Assembly: GCA_035550975.1 (NCBI GenBank)
Contig: DASZOC010000066.1
Location: 34,287 to 98,286, forward strand
Direction: 5' to 3'
Source of the DNA: DASZOC01 sp035550975
GTDB lineage: Bacteria > Actinomycetota > CADDZG01 > WHSQ01
DNA: 64,000 bases
Shown here: positions 17,566-26,856 of the stretch, piece after piece
Numbering within the stretch: the first letter of the stretch is position 1
Layout of the letters: every line of letters starts with the position of its first letter
Notes under the pieces: generated by a model
What the model saw: the letters and a program-made list of their open reading frames with translations, nothing else
Database searches by the model: none
What the model was told of the DNA's origin: nothing
Made by a program: the position numbers and the translations under genes

Positions 17566-18369
17566 CTAGGGCAGCAAGAGCCTGCCGAGGCGTCTCCTCG
17601 CCATCATCAACCCGGCCGCGCCCATCGTGACGAGGAACGCTACGTGCCACAGCAGCCCCACGTCCGGCGTACCGAGCATCAGCCGGCGGATGAGGGTGAC
17701 ACCGTGGTACAGCGGCGACAGCTTCGCGATCGTCTGCACGTAGTCGGGGTAGACCGACAGCGGGAAGAACGTCGCGGAGAACAAGAACAGGACGAGCAAG
17801 ACCAGGTTGACGCTGTCGAAGTCCTGCCAGCTCCGCATGTACGTCGTGGCCGTCATGCCTACCGCGGCGAACGCGAAGCCGACGAGCAGGGCCGACGGGA
17901 ACGCGAGGATCGCCCACGGCGAGGTCGTCAGCCCCGTGACCCACACGATGACCAGGAAGCCGGTCGCGTAGATCGCGCCGCGGGTCAGCGACCACGTGAT
18001 CTCTCCGAGCGCGATGTCGAACGGCTTCAAGGGGGTTGCAAGCATCGCGTCGTACGTCTTCGCGAACTTCAGCTTGAAGTAGATATTCATCGTCGATTCG
18101 TAGACGGCGCCGTTCATCGCCGCCGCGGCGAGCAGGGCCGGCGCGATGAACTCGGTGTAGGTGACGGCACGCCCTGAGCCGTCGCGCACGTCGCCGACGA
18201 GCTCGCCCAGTCCTACCTGCGCGGCGAACAGGTAGAACAACGGCTCGAAGAACCCCGAGAAGATGATCACCCAGAGGTGCTTGTAGACGAGCAGGTTGCG
18301 TTCCAGGACCAGCGCCGCCCCGCTGCGGCCGAGGAACACGCGCGACAGGCGCATCGTCACGGTGCTCAC
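17566..18369 (-). CDS. ABC-2 type permease, NodJ/DrrB-like (second of pair)
   Basis: 267 residues with six predicted membrane helices, the usual ABC-2 permease length. It has the typical ABC-2 core FYLFAAQVGLGELVGDV, LKFAKTYDAMLATPLKPFDI and a later LFLFSATFFPLSVYP, which matches the ABC-2 motif near the fifth helix. It is the last gene of a three-gene set ATPase-permease-permease on the minus strand, with 10 bases to the gene before. The set resembles NodIJ lipo-oligosaccharide exporters but with two different permeases, so the working pump is probably a heterodimer. It is likely cotranscribed with the glucan-synthesis operon upstream. Confidence 0.9.
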   Translation of the reverse strand: MSTVTMRLSRVFLGRSGAALVLERNLLVYKHLWVIIFSGFFEPLFYLFAAQVGLGELVGDVRDGSGRAVTYTEFIAPALLAAAAMNGAVYESTMNIYFKLKFAKTYDAMLATPLKPFDIALGEITWSLTRGAIYATGFLVIVWVTGLTTSPWAILAFPSALLVGFAFAAVGMTATTYMRSWQDFDSVNLVLLVLFLFSATFFPLSVYPDYVQTIAKLSPLYHGVTLIRRLMLGTPDVGLLWHVAFLVTMGAAGLMMARRRLGRLLLP

Positions 18370-18379
18370 GGGGGTGCGC

Positions 18380-19156
18380 TCATATCTCGAGACGCTTCCG
18401 GAACCTGCGCGCGGCGAGCGCCCAGCCGATGCCGGCCCACGCGAGCAGATACGCGACGTGGATCACCCACGGCATCCGCGCCGGGACGTCGAGCGCGAGC
18501 GCGCGGCACAGGTCGACGCCGTGCCACAGGGGAGTGGCGTAGGCGACCGGCTGCAGCCAGGCCGGGAGTTCCTCGACGGGGAAGAACGTGCCGGAGAACA
18601 GGAACATCGGCATGATCGCGAAGCGCAGGATCGTGCTCAGCCGGGTCTCTTTGTCCGTCGACGCGGTGAACGCCATCAGCGGCGTGGCGAACGCGATCCC
18701 CGTCAGGACTGCGGGTGGGATCGCGAGGAACATCCGCACCGGCGGCGCGGCCCCCATCAAACCCGCGACGAGCGCGAAGGCAGCGCAAGCCATCAGAGTC
18801 CGAACCGCGATCCAGTAGATCGTGCCGGAGACGAGATCCGGGATCCGGATGGGCGTTGCGAGGGCCGCGTGGTACGTCCGATTCCACTTGAACCCGGCCA
18901 TCACCGGCCACATCGCTTCGTTGGCCGCCGTCTGCATCGCGGTTGCCGCTAGCAGCGCGGGTGCGATGAACGCGATGTATCCGACGGTCCCACCGGTGGT
19001 AGAGACGCCGCGGTCGACCAGCGTTCCGAAGCCGTGGCCCATCGCCACGAGGAACAGCATCGGGTTGATGAATGCCGTCACGACGCTTCCCTTCCAGATC
19101 CGCCGATAGCGGAACGCGTCTGCTTCCATCACCCGGACCGCGAGCGGCGTCGTCAT
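18380..19156 (-). CDS. ABC-2 type permease, NodJ/DrrB-like (first of pair)
   Basis: 258 residues with six predicted membrane helices and the ABC-2 layout: an N-terminal amphipathic stretch (VMEADAFRYRRIWKG), a first helix with INPMLFLVAMGHGFG, the motif FKWNRTYHAALATPIRIPDL, and LFSGTFFPVEELPAWLQPV. It is clearly related to the adjacent permease (same FP(V/L) and ATP(I/L) motifs) but divergent, which suggests old duplication and a heterodimeric channel. It starts 7 bases after the ATPase gene and ends 10 bases before the second permease. The substrate is unknown; the NodJ family exports lipo-oligosaccharides and DrrB-type pumps export hydrophobic drugs. Confidence 0.9.
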   Translation of the reverse strand: MTTPLAVRVMEADAFRYRRIWKGSVVTAFINPMLFLVAMGHGFGTLVDRGVSTTGGTVGYIAFIAPALLAATAMQTAANEAMWPVMAGFKWNRTYHAALATPIRIPDLVSGTIYWIAVRTLMACAAFALVAGLMGAAPPVRMFLAIPPAVLTGIAFATPLMAFTASTDKETRLSTILRFAIMPMFLFSGTFFPVEELPAWLQPVAYATPLWHGVDLCRALALDVPARMPWVIHVAYLLAWAGIGWALAARRFRKRLEI

Positions 19157-19163
19157 AGCTTCG

Positions 19164-20093
19164 TCACTCGACCAGCGTCCGGCCGGTAAGCCTCAGGAAG
19201 ACGTCCTCGAGCGTGCTCCTCCGGACGACCGTCGTCTCCGGATGGATGTCGCGTGCCGTCACTGCGATGCTCGTGCGGTCGCCGTCGCCGGTGTACAGGA
19301 GGACGCGGTCGGGGAGGACCTCGATCCGGTCCGCGATCCCGTCCAGACGCGCGGCCGCCCGCTCCTGATGACCCGGCGCGAACCGCAGCTCGACCACCTC
19401 GCGCGTCGAGAACTCCGCGATGAGCTCGGCCGGCGAGCCTTCCGCCGCGATCTTCGCTTTATCCATCACGACGAGGCGGTCGCAGAGCTGCTCGGCCTCG
19501 TCCATGTAATGGGTCGTGATGATCAGCGTGACGCCGCGTTGCTTCAGGCGGTAGAGGCGGTCCCACAGCGCGTGCCTCGCTTGCGGGTCCAGCCCCGTCG
19601 TCGGCTCGTCGAGGATCAACAAAGCAGGCTCGTTGATGAGGCCGCGCGCGATCGTCAAGCGCCGCTTCATGCCGCCGGAGAGCGGATCGACAACGCTGTC
19701 GCGCCTTTCGGCGAGCTGCACGAAACGGAGAAGCTCGTCTACTCGTGTCGCCAGCTCGGCTCCGGTGAGCCCGAAGTACCTCCCGTAGATGTAGAGGTTC
19801 TCCGACACCGTTAGTTCCGTATCGAGTGTGTCTTCCTGTGGCACGACACCGAGGCGCGCCCGTAGCTGCGAGCCTTGTCTGACCGGATCGAAGCCGAGTA
19901 CCTCCAGAGTGCCGGCGGACGGCGGCGACACGGCCGCGATCATGCGCATGGTCGATGTCTTGCCGGCGCCGTTCGGGCCGAGGAATCCGAACGCCTGGCC
20001 CTTGTAGATGTCGAAGTCGATGTCGTCGACCGCCACCAGATCGGCGAAGCGCTTGGTCAACCCGCGCGCGCGGACGAGGGGTTCGTTCGACAT
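19164..20093 (-). CDS. ABC exporter ATPase, NodI/DrrA-like
   Basis: 309 residues. Walker A is GPNGAGKTS (about 39-47), followed by GVVPQEDTLDTELTVSENL, a stretch highly like NodI, then signature LSGGMKRRLTIARGL, Walker B LLILDEPTTGLD and the H-loop TTHYMDEAEQLCDR. It has a C-terminal extension of about 80 residues as in DrrA/NodI proteins. It is the first gene of the transporter set and begins only 16 bases after the stop of the GH57 gene that ends the glgE operon. That spacing suggests cotranscription with glucan synthesis and makes alpha-glucan, a glycolipid or an oligosaccharide a candidate cargo (inference). Confidence 0.93.
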   Translation of the reverse strand: MSNEPLVRARGLTKRFADLVAVDDIDFDIYKGQAFGFLGPNGAGKTSTMRMIAAVSPPSAGTLEVLGFDPVRQGSQLRARLGVVPQEDTLDTELTVSENLYIYGRYFGLTGAELATRVDELLRFVQLAERRDSVVDPLSGGMKRRLTIARGLINEPALLILDEPTTGLDPQARHALWDRLYRLKQRGVTLIITTHYMDEAEQLCDRLVVMDKAKIAAEGSPAELIAEFSTREVVELRFAPGHQERAAARLDGIADRIEVLPDRVLLYTGDGDRTSIAVTARDIHPETTVVRRSTLEDVFLRLTGRTLVE

Positions 20094-20109
20094 GGACGAG
20101 GAAGACTAG

Positions 20110-21600
20110 TCAGTCGGTGCGCTGGGTGGCGCTCGCGAAGACGTCCGCGCCCGTGCCGACGGAGGGATCGTTGCTCTTGGCGGTAGCGAGAAGGTCCAGC
20201 AGAGCTGCTTCCGGCCCCGGCTGCCCCAGCTCTTCCAGCAGGTCCAGCGTGCGCCCGGCGTAGCGCAGGACCTGGATCGTCTCGATGCCCCCGATGTCGT
20301 TGAAGAACCATCCGCAGCTGGTGAACATCGACATCGAGCTCGTCTGCATCTCGAGGAGCAGACGAGCGGTCAGCCCGTCTTCGTCCGTCAGCGGCCCCGA
20401 TGCGTGTTCCTCGAGGAACGACTCCATGTCGCGCGCGCCGATCACGACGTCCACGTATGCGTCGCGTACGGCCCACGGATCCGCGAACAGCTTCGTGCCC
20501 ATCCCCTCGAACGTCTCGTCCGCTGCGTCCCGCACGAGCTCGAGCCCGCGCCGCAACGGCGCGCGCCACTGCTGCGTCCAACCTGGTTCGCCACCGGTGG
20601 TGCAGCCGCAATCCGTCTTCCATCGCCCCACGCCGTGGGCACACGACCACGACGTGCCTTCACCCGGAATCAGGCGGACCTGTTCGGTTGCGGGGTGGTC
20701 CTGCAGGAAGGTCGCGTAGTTCGTGACTTCGAGCCCGCGCGCAGGTCCTTCGACGAACAACGCGTAGGCAAGTCCGAGCTCGCTGAACGTGTGGTGGTGA
20801 CCGTACGTCTCGCCATCGGTGGCGGCATGGACCAACCCGTCCGGCGTCGACTTCGCCTCGAAGAGGTCGACGAATCCTTCGCCGGAGGCCCCCGCACGGT
20901 CGAACGCGATCGCGCGCGAGATCGCACCGTCGTAGAAGAACACCGTCAAGGAGCGCCCGGATCCATCGCGGTGGAGGTACAGGTAGGGCTTCTTGGTGTC
21001 GAGGCCCGTCTCCTGGACGGGGATCCAGTCGCCGTCTTCGTCCTTGAGGTAGCCGGCCTGGTTAGGAGCCAGGATCGTGAACCCGACGCCCTCTTCGATC
21101 AGGACCTCGAGCGTGTCGTCGTCGGCCGCCGTTTCCGGAAGCCACATCCCTTGCGGCTCGCGTCCGAACCGGTGGCGGAAGTCGGCGAGGCCCCAGCGGA
21201 CCTGCGTGCGGACGTCGCGAAGCGGTGACAGCGGCAGGATCGTGTGGTGGAACGCCTGCGCGATCGCGTTGCCGTGACCGAGCCTTTCGGTGCTCGACCG
21301 ATCCGCCTCGATGATCCTCGAATAGGTCTGGGGGTCGGCGCGCTCCATCCACGCGAGCAGCGTCGGCCCGATGTTGAAAGACAGGCGCGCGAAGTTGTTG
21401 ACGTCTCGTTCGACTCCGTCGCCGGCGGGGACGCGCGCGAACGCGTTCGGCCGGTAGCTCTCTGCGTGTACCCGCTCGTTCCAGTCGTGGAAGGGGGCCG
21501 CGCCCGGCTGCTCGGGGATCTCGCCCGACCACGGGTCCTCACGCGGAGGTTGGTAGAAGTGAGCGTGGACGGTTAGCCGGCCGGTCACACCCTCAGCCAT
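20110..21600 (-). CDS. GH57 family glycoside hydrolase with DUF3536-type C-terminus
   Basis: 496 residues. The N-terminal GH57 (beta/alpha)7 barrel has the family histidines (HAHFYQPPRE), a candidate nucleophile Glu156 (GMWLPETA) and a candidate acid Asp262 (ATDGETYGHHH). The C-terminal half, with WSCAHGVGRWKTDCGC and the stretch SMFTSCGWFFNDIGGIE, matches the DUF3536 extension of this subfamily. It probably acts on alpha-1,4-glucans as an amylase, branching or transferase enzyme; the exact reaction is not known. The ATG at 21600 overlaps the end of glgB by 16 bases, so it belongs to the glgE-treS-mak-glgB operon as the last enzyme gene. Confidence 0.88.
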   Translation of the reverse strand: MAEGVTGRLTVHAHFYQPPREDPWSGEIPEQPGAAPFHDWNERVHAESYRPNAFARVPAGDGVERDVNNFARLSFNIGPTLLAWMERADPQTYSRIIEADRSSTERLGHGNAIAQAFHHTILPLSPLRDVRTQVRWGLADFRHRFGREPQGMWLPETAADDDTLEVLIEEGVGFTILAPNQAGYLKDEDGDWIPVQETGLDTKKPYLYLHRDGSGRSLTVFFYDGAISRAIAFDRAGASGEGFVDLFEAKSTPDGLVHAATDGETYGHHHTFSELGLAYALFVEGPARGLEVTNYATFLQDHPATEQVRLIPGEGTSWSCAHGVGRWKTDCGCTTGGEPGWTQQWRAPLRRGLELVRDAADETFEGMGTKLFADPWAVRDAYVDVVIGARDMESFLEEHASGPLTDEDGLTARLLLEMQTSSMSMFTSCGWFFNDIGGIETIQVLRYAGRTLDLLEELGQPGPEAALLDLLATAKSNDPSVGTGADVFASATQRTD

Positions 21601-23774
21601 ACGACGCCCAGCGGCGGTAACGTCATCAACGCCGAGTACGGGAGGCCGTGCCACGGCTCCGGCTCCGCAACGACGGACCCCATGTTGCCCGTGCCGGAGC
21701 CGCCGTAGACGGCGGCGTCGCTGTTGATGACTTCCTCGTAGCGCCCCTTCTTGGGAAGCCCGACGCGGAACCCGGTCCGGGGCACCGGCGCCATGTTCGC
21801 GATGCAGACCAGATGTTCGTCGGTCTTGGACCCCGTCCGGTAGAACGAGAAGACGTTGTTGTCGGCGTCGTTCGCGTCGATCCATTGGAACGTCTCGGGC
21901 ACCGAGTCACGTTCCCATAGCGCGGGTGACTCCCGGTAGACCCGGTTGAGGTCCGCGACCAGCCTCCTCACACCGTCGTGGCCGGGGTCCTCCAGCAGGT
22001 GCCAGTCGACGCTCCCGTCGTGGTCCCACTCACGTTCCTGCCCGATCTCGCCGCCCATGAAGACGAGCTGCTTGCCCGGGTGGGCCCACATGTACGCGAA
22101 CAACGACCGCAGGTTCGCGAGCTTCTGCCATTTGTCGCCCGGCATCTTCCGGAGGAGCGAGCCCTTCCCGTGCACGACCTCGTCGTGGGAGAGCGGGAGC
22201 ATGAAGTTCTCGCTCCACGCGTACATCATCGAGAACGTCAACTGGTTGTGATGGAAGCGCCGGTAGATCGCGTCCTTCGAGAAGTAGGCAAGGGTGTCGT
22301 GCATCCAGCCCATGTTCCATTTGAAGCCGAAGCCGAGGCCGCCGAGATGCACCGGCCTGCTTACGCCGGGCCACGCCGTCGATTCCTCCGCGATCATCAA
22401 CACGCCGGGACGGGAGTCGTGCACGACGGTATTGAGCTCTTTCATGAAGGAGATCGCTTCGAGGTTCTCACGGCCCCCGAACGGGTTCGGTACCCACTCG
22501 CCTTCCTTGCGCGAGTAATCGAGGTACAGCATCGATGCGACGGCATCGACACGGAGCCCGTCGATGTGCAGCTCGTCGATCCAGTAGAGCGCGTTTGCGA
22601 TCAGGAAGTTGCGAACCTCATTACGGCCGTAGTTGAAGACCAGCGTGCCCCAGTCCGGATGCTCGCCTTTGCGAGGGTCCGAGTGCTCGTAGAGGCCCGT
22701 GCCGTCGAAACGCGCCAGCGCCCACTCGTCCTTCGGGAAGTGCGCCGGCACCCAGTCGACGATCACGCCGATGCCCGCCTTGTGCAACGTGTCGACGAGG
22801 AAGCGGAAGTCGTCGGGCGTCCCGTAGCGTGCCGTCGGGGCGAAGTAGTTGCTGACCTGGTAGCCCCAGGAGCCACCGAAGGGATGCTCGGCGACGGGAA
22901 GCATCTCGACGTGCGTGAAGCCCATGTCGGTGCAGTAGTCGGCGAGCAACGGCGCCATCTCGCGGTAGGTCAACGACGAACCATCTTCGTGACGCCGCCA
23001 GGAACCGAGATGCACCTCGTAGACGGACAGCGGCGATGCCTGGGGATCGCTTGCTTCGCGGCGAGCGACCCACTCCTCGTCGGTGAAGCGGTAGTGCGGC
23101 TGATGGACCCGGCACGCCGTTCCCGGAGGCTCTTCCGTCTGGAACGCATACGGGTCCGATTTCAGGATCAACGATCCCTGTGCCGACACCACCTCGAACT
23201 TGTAGTACGCGCCTTCGCCCACGTCCGGGATGAACAGCTCCCAGACGCCCGACGAACCGAGGCTGCGCATCGGGTGGATCCGTCCGTCCCAGCTGTTGAA
23301 ATCTCCGACCACACGAACGCTGCGCGCGTTCGGTGCCCACACGGCGAAACCGACCCCGGTGACACCGCGCTCGGTGCGGACGTGTGCGCCGAGCTTCTCG
23401 TAGAGCTTCCGGTGGCTGCCCTCGCCGGCGAGGTGAAGGTCCACGTCACCCAGTGTCGGCAGGAACGAATAGGGGTCGCGCAACGTGAAGCTCTGTCCTC
23501 CCGGGTACGTCACCTCCAGGAAGTAGTCGGAGGTCGCGTCCTCCACGTGTCCCTCGAACAGTCCCTGCTCGTGGACCTTGTCGAGCTTCGCCACGACCTC
23601 GCCCTCGATCATGATCGCGACCGTCTCTGCCTCCGGCCGCCACGCACGCACGACTGCCTCCCCGTCGCCGTCGGGGTGACGCCCGAGAAGACCGTGTGGG
23701 TCACGGAGCTCACCCTTCACCAGGCGTTCGACGCGATCGCCGGGCGCGGTCGAGCGCGGTTCGGTCCTCTTCAT
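21585..23774 (-). CDS. glgB: 1,4-alpha-glucan branching enzyme
   Basis: Makes alpha-1,6 branches in glucan, cytoplasmic GH13_9, 729 residues. It has an N-terminal extra domain (about 15-120), a CBM48 domain (about 130-225) and a GH13 barrel with nucleophile Asp410 (DGLRVDAVASMLYLDYSR), acid Glu463 (MIAEEST) and the stabilising Asp in SHDEVVHGKGSL. The 53-residue spacing between Asp and Glu equals that of E. coli GlgB. The ATG at 23774 has GGAGG 8 bases upstream and overlaps the mak stop as ATGA. An ATG 51 bases earlier is possible but less likely. It is fourth in the glgE operon and branches the linear chains made by GlgE. Confidence 0.97.
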   Translation of the reverse strand: MKRTEPRSTAPGDRVERLVKGELRDPHGLLGRHPDGDGEAVVRAWRPEAETVAIMIEGEVVAKLDKVHEQGLFEGHVEDATSDYFLEVTYPGGQSFTLRDPYSFLPTLGDVDLHLAGEGSHRKLYEKLGAHVRTERGVTGVGFAVWAPNARSVRVVGDFNSWDGRIHPMRSLGSSGVWELFIPDVGEGAYYKFEVVSAQGSLILKSDPYAFQTEEPPGTACRVHQPHYRFTDEEWVARREASDPQASPLSVYEVHLGSWRRHEDGSSLTYREMAPLLADYCTDMGFTHVEMLPVAEHPFGGSWGYQVSNYFAPTARYGTPDDFRFLVDTLHKAGIGVIVDWVPAHFPKDEWALARFDGTGLYEHSDPRKGEHPDWGTLVFNYGRNEVRNFLIANALYWIDELHIDGLRVDAVASMLYLDYSRKEGEWVPNPFGGRENLEAISFMKELNTVVHDSRPGVLMIAEESTAWPGVSRPVHLGGLGFGFKWNMGWMHDTLAYFSKDAIYRRFHHNQLTFSMMYAWSENFMLPLSHDEVVHGKGSLLRKMPGDKWQKLANLRSLFAYMWAHPGKQLVFMGGEIGQEREWDHDGSVDWHLLEDPGHDGVRRLVADLNRVYRESPALWERDSVPETFQWIDANDADNNVFSFYRTGSKTDEHLVCIANMAPVPRTGFRVGLPKKGRYEEVINSDAAVYGGSGTGNMGSVVAEPEPWHGLPYSALMTLPPLGVVWLRV

Positions 23775-25171
23775 CCGGTCGCCTCCAGGGTTCGCTTTAT
23801 CCCGTACAGCGGTATCCGTACCCAATCCGGCCGATGTCCCTCCTCGTAAGCAAGCTCGTAGAGAGCTTTTTCGAGCTCCAAAGCATCCAGAAGGGCGCCG
23901 AAGGAGTCCCTGTCGTGTGGCAGGAAACGCCCCTCGTGTGCCCTCGTGAGGTAACCCGCGAGGAAACGTTCACGGGCGATCGCCTCCCAGCAGCGAGCCC
24001 ACGGCTCGAGCCGCGCCCACTCGTCGGACGCTGGTTCGGCACGAGCGAACAGAGCGGCGACCGAGGCGTAGTTGAACGAGCGCAACATCCCCGCGACGTC
24101 CTTCAACGGCGACCGCTTCGCGCGGCGTTCTTCGAGACTGCGGAGGGGTTCGCCTTCGAAGTCCAGGATCATCCAGCCGCGCGGCGTCGTCAGCACCTGA
24201 CCGAGATGCAGGTCGCCGTGGACCCTCGTCTTGGCGCCGATATCCTCCAGCTCCCGCAGCCGGTGGGTTCGCTCGAGGATCCGGTCGCGCAGGTCGCGCA
24301 CGATGCCTGATCGCTCCGACGAGGCGGCGATCGCGTCCGCGAGCTCGTCGACGTCGTCGGGCGTCATCGGCTCCGGGGCGAACTCGTGGTCGGTGTCGCC
24401 GCGCGAGAGGCTGACGTGCATCGAAGCGATCACGTCGCCGAGCTCGCCGATCGCGTTCAGGAGGTCACCGGCGCGTTCGTCTACGAGGAACCTCTGGTCC
24501 TCGGCCGCGTCTGCCGGGTCCACCTCGTCGTACAGAGCGTTCAGTCGCTCCAGCACGTACTCCCATGCATCGATGCCATCGGTCAGAAACTGCTGAGCGA
24601 TGCCGAGATCGATCTCGGCATCGTCACCCTCGAGCGTCGTCTCGTAGGTGATCTCGCCGACCTGGGCGGGAACGTTCTCGAAGCCTTCGCTCGTGAGGCG
24701 GCGGTTCAGCTCGAGGTCGGGGTTGATCCCGATCTCGAGGCGGCGGAAGAACTTCAGGATCACCTGGTCCAACACGATGGATGTATTCGACTGCTCGGCC
24801 CCCATGATGCGCACCGAATCGGAGCCGGGCGGGGGGGCGAGCGGGTCGAGACCCGGGCCTCCGAAGTGGAAGACGCCGTTCACGCCCTTGATCGAGTCCC
24901 CGTGCGCCATCAACTCACCCAGGAGCTTCAACCGATCGGGGTCCGCCGTTGCGTCGCGCGGCGAGCCATCTGCTTCGACCAAGAGTGGCAGCTGATAGTG
25001 GAGGGTGCGCCCGCCGACCTCGATGGAGACGATCGTCAGCACGAAAGCGGGCGGGCCGTCGGACAGGATGACTTCGTCGACGAGCTCGATGTCACCGGCG
25101 TCCTCGCCCTTGTAGCCGAACCAGCGCTGTCCCGAGAGGTACCCGCGCAATCCTTCGGTGTCGGTGATCAT
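23771..25171 (-). CDS. mak: maltokinase
   Basis: Phosphorylates maltose with ATP to alpha-maltose 1-phosphate (EC 2.7.1.175), the substrate of GlgE. It has 466 residues, the usual Mak/Pep2 length, with an N-terminal cystatin-like cap (QRWFGYKG) and a kinase fold carrying the catalytic loop RVHGDLHLGQ, the metal-binding DFEGEP and the family motif SPLKDVAGMLRSF. It overlaps both treS and glgB by 4 bases (ATGA), so the three are translationally coupled. In mycobacteria Mak and TreS form a complex; here they are separate chains, in contrast to bacteria where the two are fused. Confidence 0.96.
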   Translation of the reverse strand: MITDTEGLRGYLSGQRWFGYKGEDAGDIELVDEVILSDGPPAFVLTIVSIEVGGRTLHYQLPLLVEADGSPRDATADPDRLKLLGELMAHGDSIKGVNGVFHFGGPGLDPLAPPPGSDSVRIMGAEQSNTSIVLDQVILKFFRRLEIGINPDLELNRRLTSEGFENVPAQVGEITYETTLEGDDAEIDLGIAQQFLTDGIDAWEYVLERLNALYDEVDPADAAEDQRFLVDERAGDLLNAIGELGDVIASMHVSLSRGDTDHEFAPEPMTPDDVDELADAIAASSERSGIVRDLRDRILERTHRLRELEDIGAKTRVHGDLHLGQVLTTPRGWMILDFEGEPLRSLEERRAKRSPLKDVAGMLRSFNYASVAALFARAEPASDEWARLEPWARCWEAIARERFLAGYLTRAHEGRFLPHDRDSFGALLDALELEKALYELAYEEGHRPDWVRIPLYGIKRTLEATG

Positions 25172-26856
25172 GTGCCCGTCTCCTCACGTGTCAGCTGGAA
25201 CCAGTAGAAACTGTGGGGGCCGAACGTCAGCAGATAGGGCAGCTCGCCGATCCGGGGGAAGCGCTCCCGCCCGAGGAGCTCGACCGGGTACATCCCTTCC
25301 CATTCCGATAGGTCGAGCTCGGCCGCCTGTGCGCGGCCGGACAGGTTGTTCACGCACAGAACGACATCGTCGGCGAGCGTCCTGACATAGGCGAACACGG
25401 CAGGATTCTCCGGATGCAGCACCTCGAAGGTCCCGAGCCCGAACACCGGATGTTGCTTGCGTACGGCAAGCAGCTTGCGGAACCACTGCAAGAACGAGTG
25501 CTGGTCGCGCAGTTGCGCCTCGACGTTCGTCGCCTGGTAGCCGTAGACGGGGTCTAGCAGCACGGGGAGGTAGAGCTGCGCGAAGTCACACCTGGAGAAC
25601 CCGGCATTGCGGTCGCCGGTCCATTGCATCGGCGTCCGAACGCCGTCGCGGTCACCGAGGTAGATGTTGTCGCCCATCCCGAGCTCGTCGCCATAATAGA
25701 TGATCGGCGTTCCCGGCAGCGAGAACAGGATCGCGTGGAACTGCTCCATCTGGTCGCGTGAGTTCTCGAGCAGCGGCGCCAGCCGTCGCCGGATCCCCAG
25801 GTTGAGCTTCATCCTCGGGTCTTTGGCGTACTCGTTGTACATGTAGTCGCGCTCTTCGTCGGTGACCATCTCGAGCGTCAGCTCGTCGTGGTTACGCAGG
25901 AAGATCCCCCACTGGCAGTTCTGCGGGATATCGGGCGTCTTCTCGAGCGTCTCGACGATCGGGTACCGGACCTGCCTGCGGGCGGCCATGAACAAGCGCG
26001 GCATCAACGGGAAGTGGAACGCCATGTGACATTCGTCGCCGTTGTCGCCGAAGTAGTCGACGACGTCCTCCGGCCATTGATTCGCCTCCGCGAGCAGCAC
26101 GCGGCCCTCGTAGAGCTTGTCGACCTCGCTGCGGACGCGCTTCAGGAATTCGTGGGTTTCCGGAAGGTTCTCTCCGTTCGTTCCGTCGCGTTCGAACAGG
26201 TAGGGAACCGCATCGAGCCGGAAGCCGTCCAAGCCGAGGTCCATCCAGAAGCGGACCGCGGCAAGCATCTGCTCTTGGACCTCGGGGTTGTCGTAGTTGA
26301 GATCGGGCTGATGCGAGAAGAACCGGTGCCAGTAGTACGCCTGCGCTTCGTCATCCCACGTCCAATTCGACGACTCCGTGTCGAGGAAGATGATCCGCGC
26401 CTCTTCGTACCTGTTCGGGGTGTCGCTCCACACGTACCAGTCCCGCTTCGGCGAGGCCGGGTTGCGTGCTTCCTGGAACCAGGGGTGCTGGTCGGACGTG
26501 TGGTTCATGACGAGATCGGTGACGACGCGTATCCCCCGGCTGTGAGCTGCGTCGAGGAACTCCATGAAGTCGTTCAGGTTGCCGTATTCCGGAAGGATCG
26601 AGTAGAAGTCCGAGATGTCGTAGCCGCCATCTCGCAGCGGCGACTGATAGAACGGCAACAGCCACAGACAGTCGACCCCGAGCCACTCGAGGTAGTCCAT
26701 CTTCTCGATGAGCCCTCGGAAGTCTCCGGAGCCGTCGGCGTTCGAGTCGTAGAAGCTCCGGACGTACAGCTCGTAGAAGACGGCGGACTTGTACCACTGA
26801 GGGTCGTTCGCGACGTTGAGGACGCCGCCCGCGGCGGGCGCGAGCTCCTTGGTCAC
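25168..26856 (-). CDS. treS: trehalose synthase (maltose alpha-D-glucosyltransferase)
   Basis: Interconverts trehalose and maltose by intramolecular rearrangement, GH13_16, 562 residues. Catalytic residues are Asp215 (DGFRLDAVPY), Glu257 (LLAEANQW) and the Asp in RNHDELTLEMV. The family-specific early motif is WYKSAVFYELYVRSFYDSN. The start is GTG at 26856, abutting the glgE stop with no gap, and the stop overlaps mak by 4 bases. Position between glgE and mak shows it feeds maltose from trehalose to Mak and then GlgE, although the reaction is reversible. Confidence 0.96.
   Translation of the reverse strand: MTKELAPAAGGVLNVANDPQWYKSAVFYELYVRSFYDSNADGSGDFRGLIEKMDYLEWLGVDCLWLLPFYQSPLRDGGYDISDFYSILPEYGNLNDFMEFLDAAHSRGIRVVTDLVMNHTSDQHPWFQEARNPASPKRDWYVWSDTPNRYEEARIIFLDTESSNWTWDDEAQAYYWHRFFSHQPDLNYDNPEVQEQMLAAVRFWMDLGLDGFRLDAVPYLFERDGTNGENLPETHEFLKRVRSEVDKLYEGRVLLAEANQWPEDVVDYFGDNGDECHMAFHFPLMPRLFMAARRQVRYPIVETLEKTPDIPQNCQWGIFLRNHDELTLEMVTDEERDYMYNEYAKDPRMKLNLGIRRRLAPLLENSRDQMEQFHAILFSLPGTPIIYYGDELGMGDNIYLGDRDGVRTPMQWTGDRNAGFSRCDFAQLYLPVLLDPVYGYQATNVEAQLRDQHSFLQWFRKLLAVRKQHPVFGLGTFEVLHPENPAVFAYVRTLADDVVLCVNNLSGRAQAAELDLSEWEGMYPVELLGRERFPRIGELPYLLTFGPHSFYWFQLTREETGT

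Noticed and set aside
21978..23849. 623-codon + strand open frame opposite glgB
   Set aside because: No recognisable domain, while glgB on the minus strand has complete catalytic motifs and a ribosome site.
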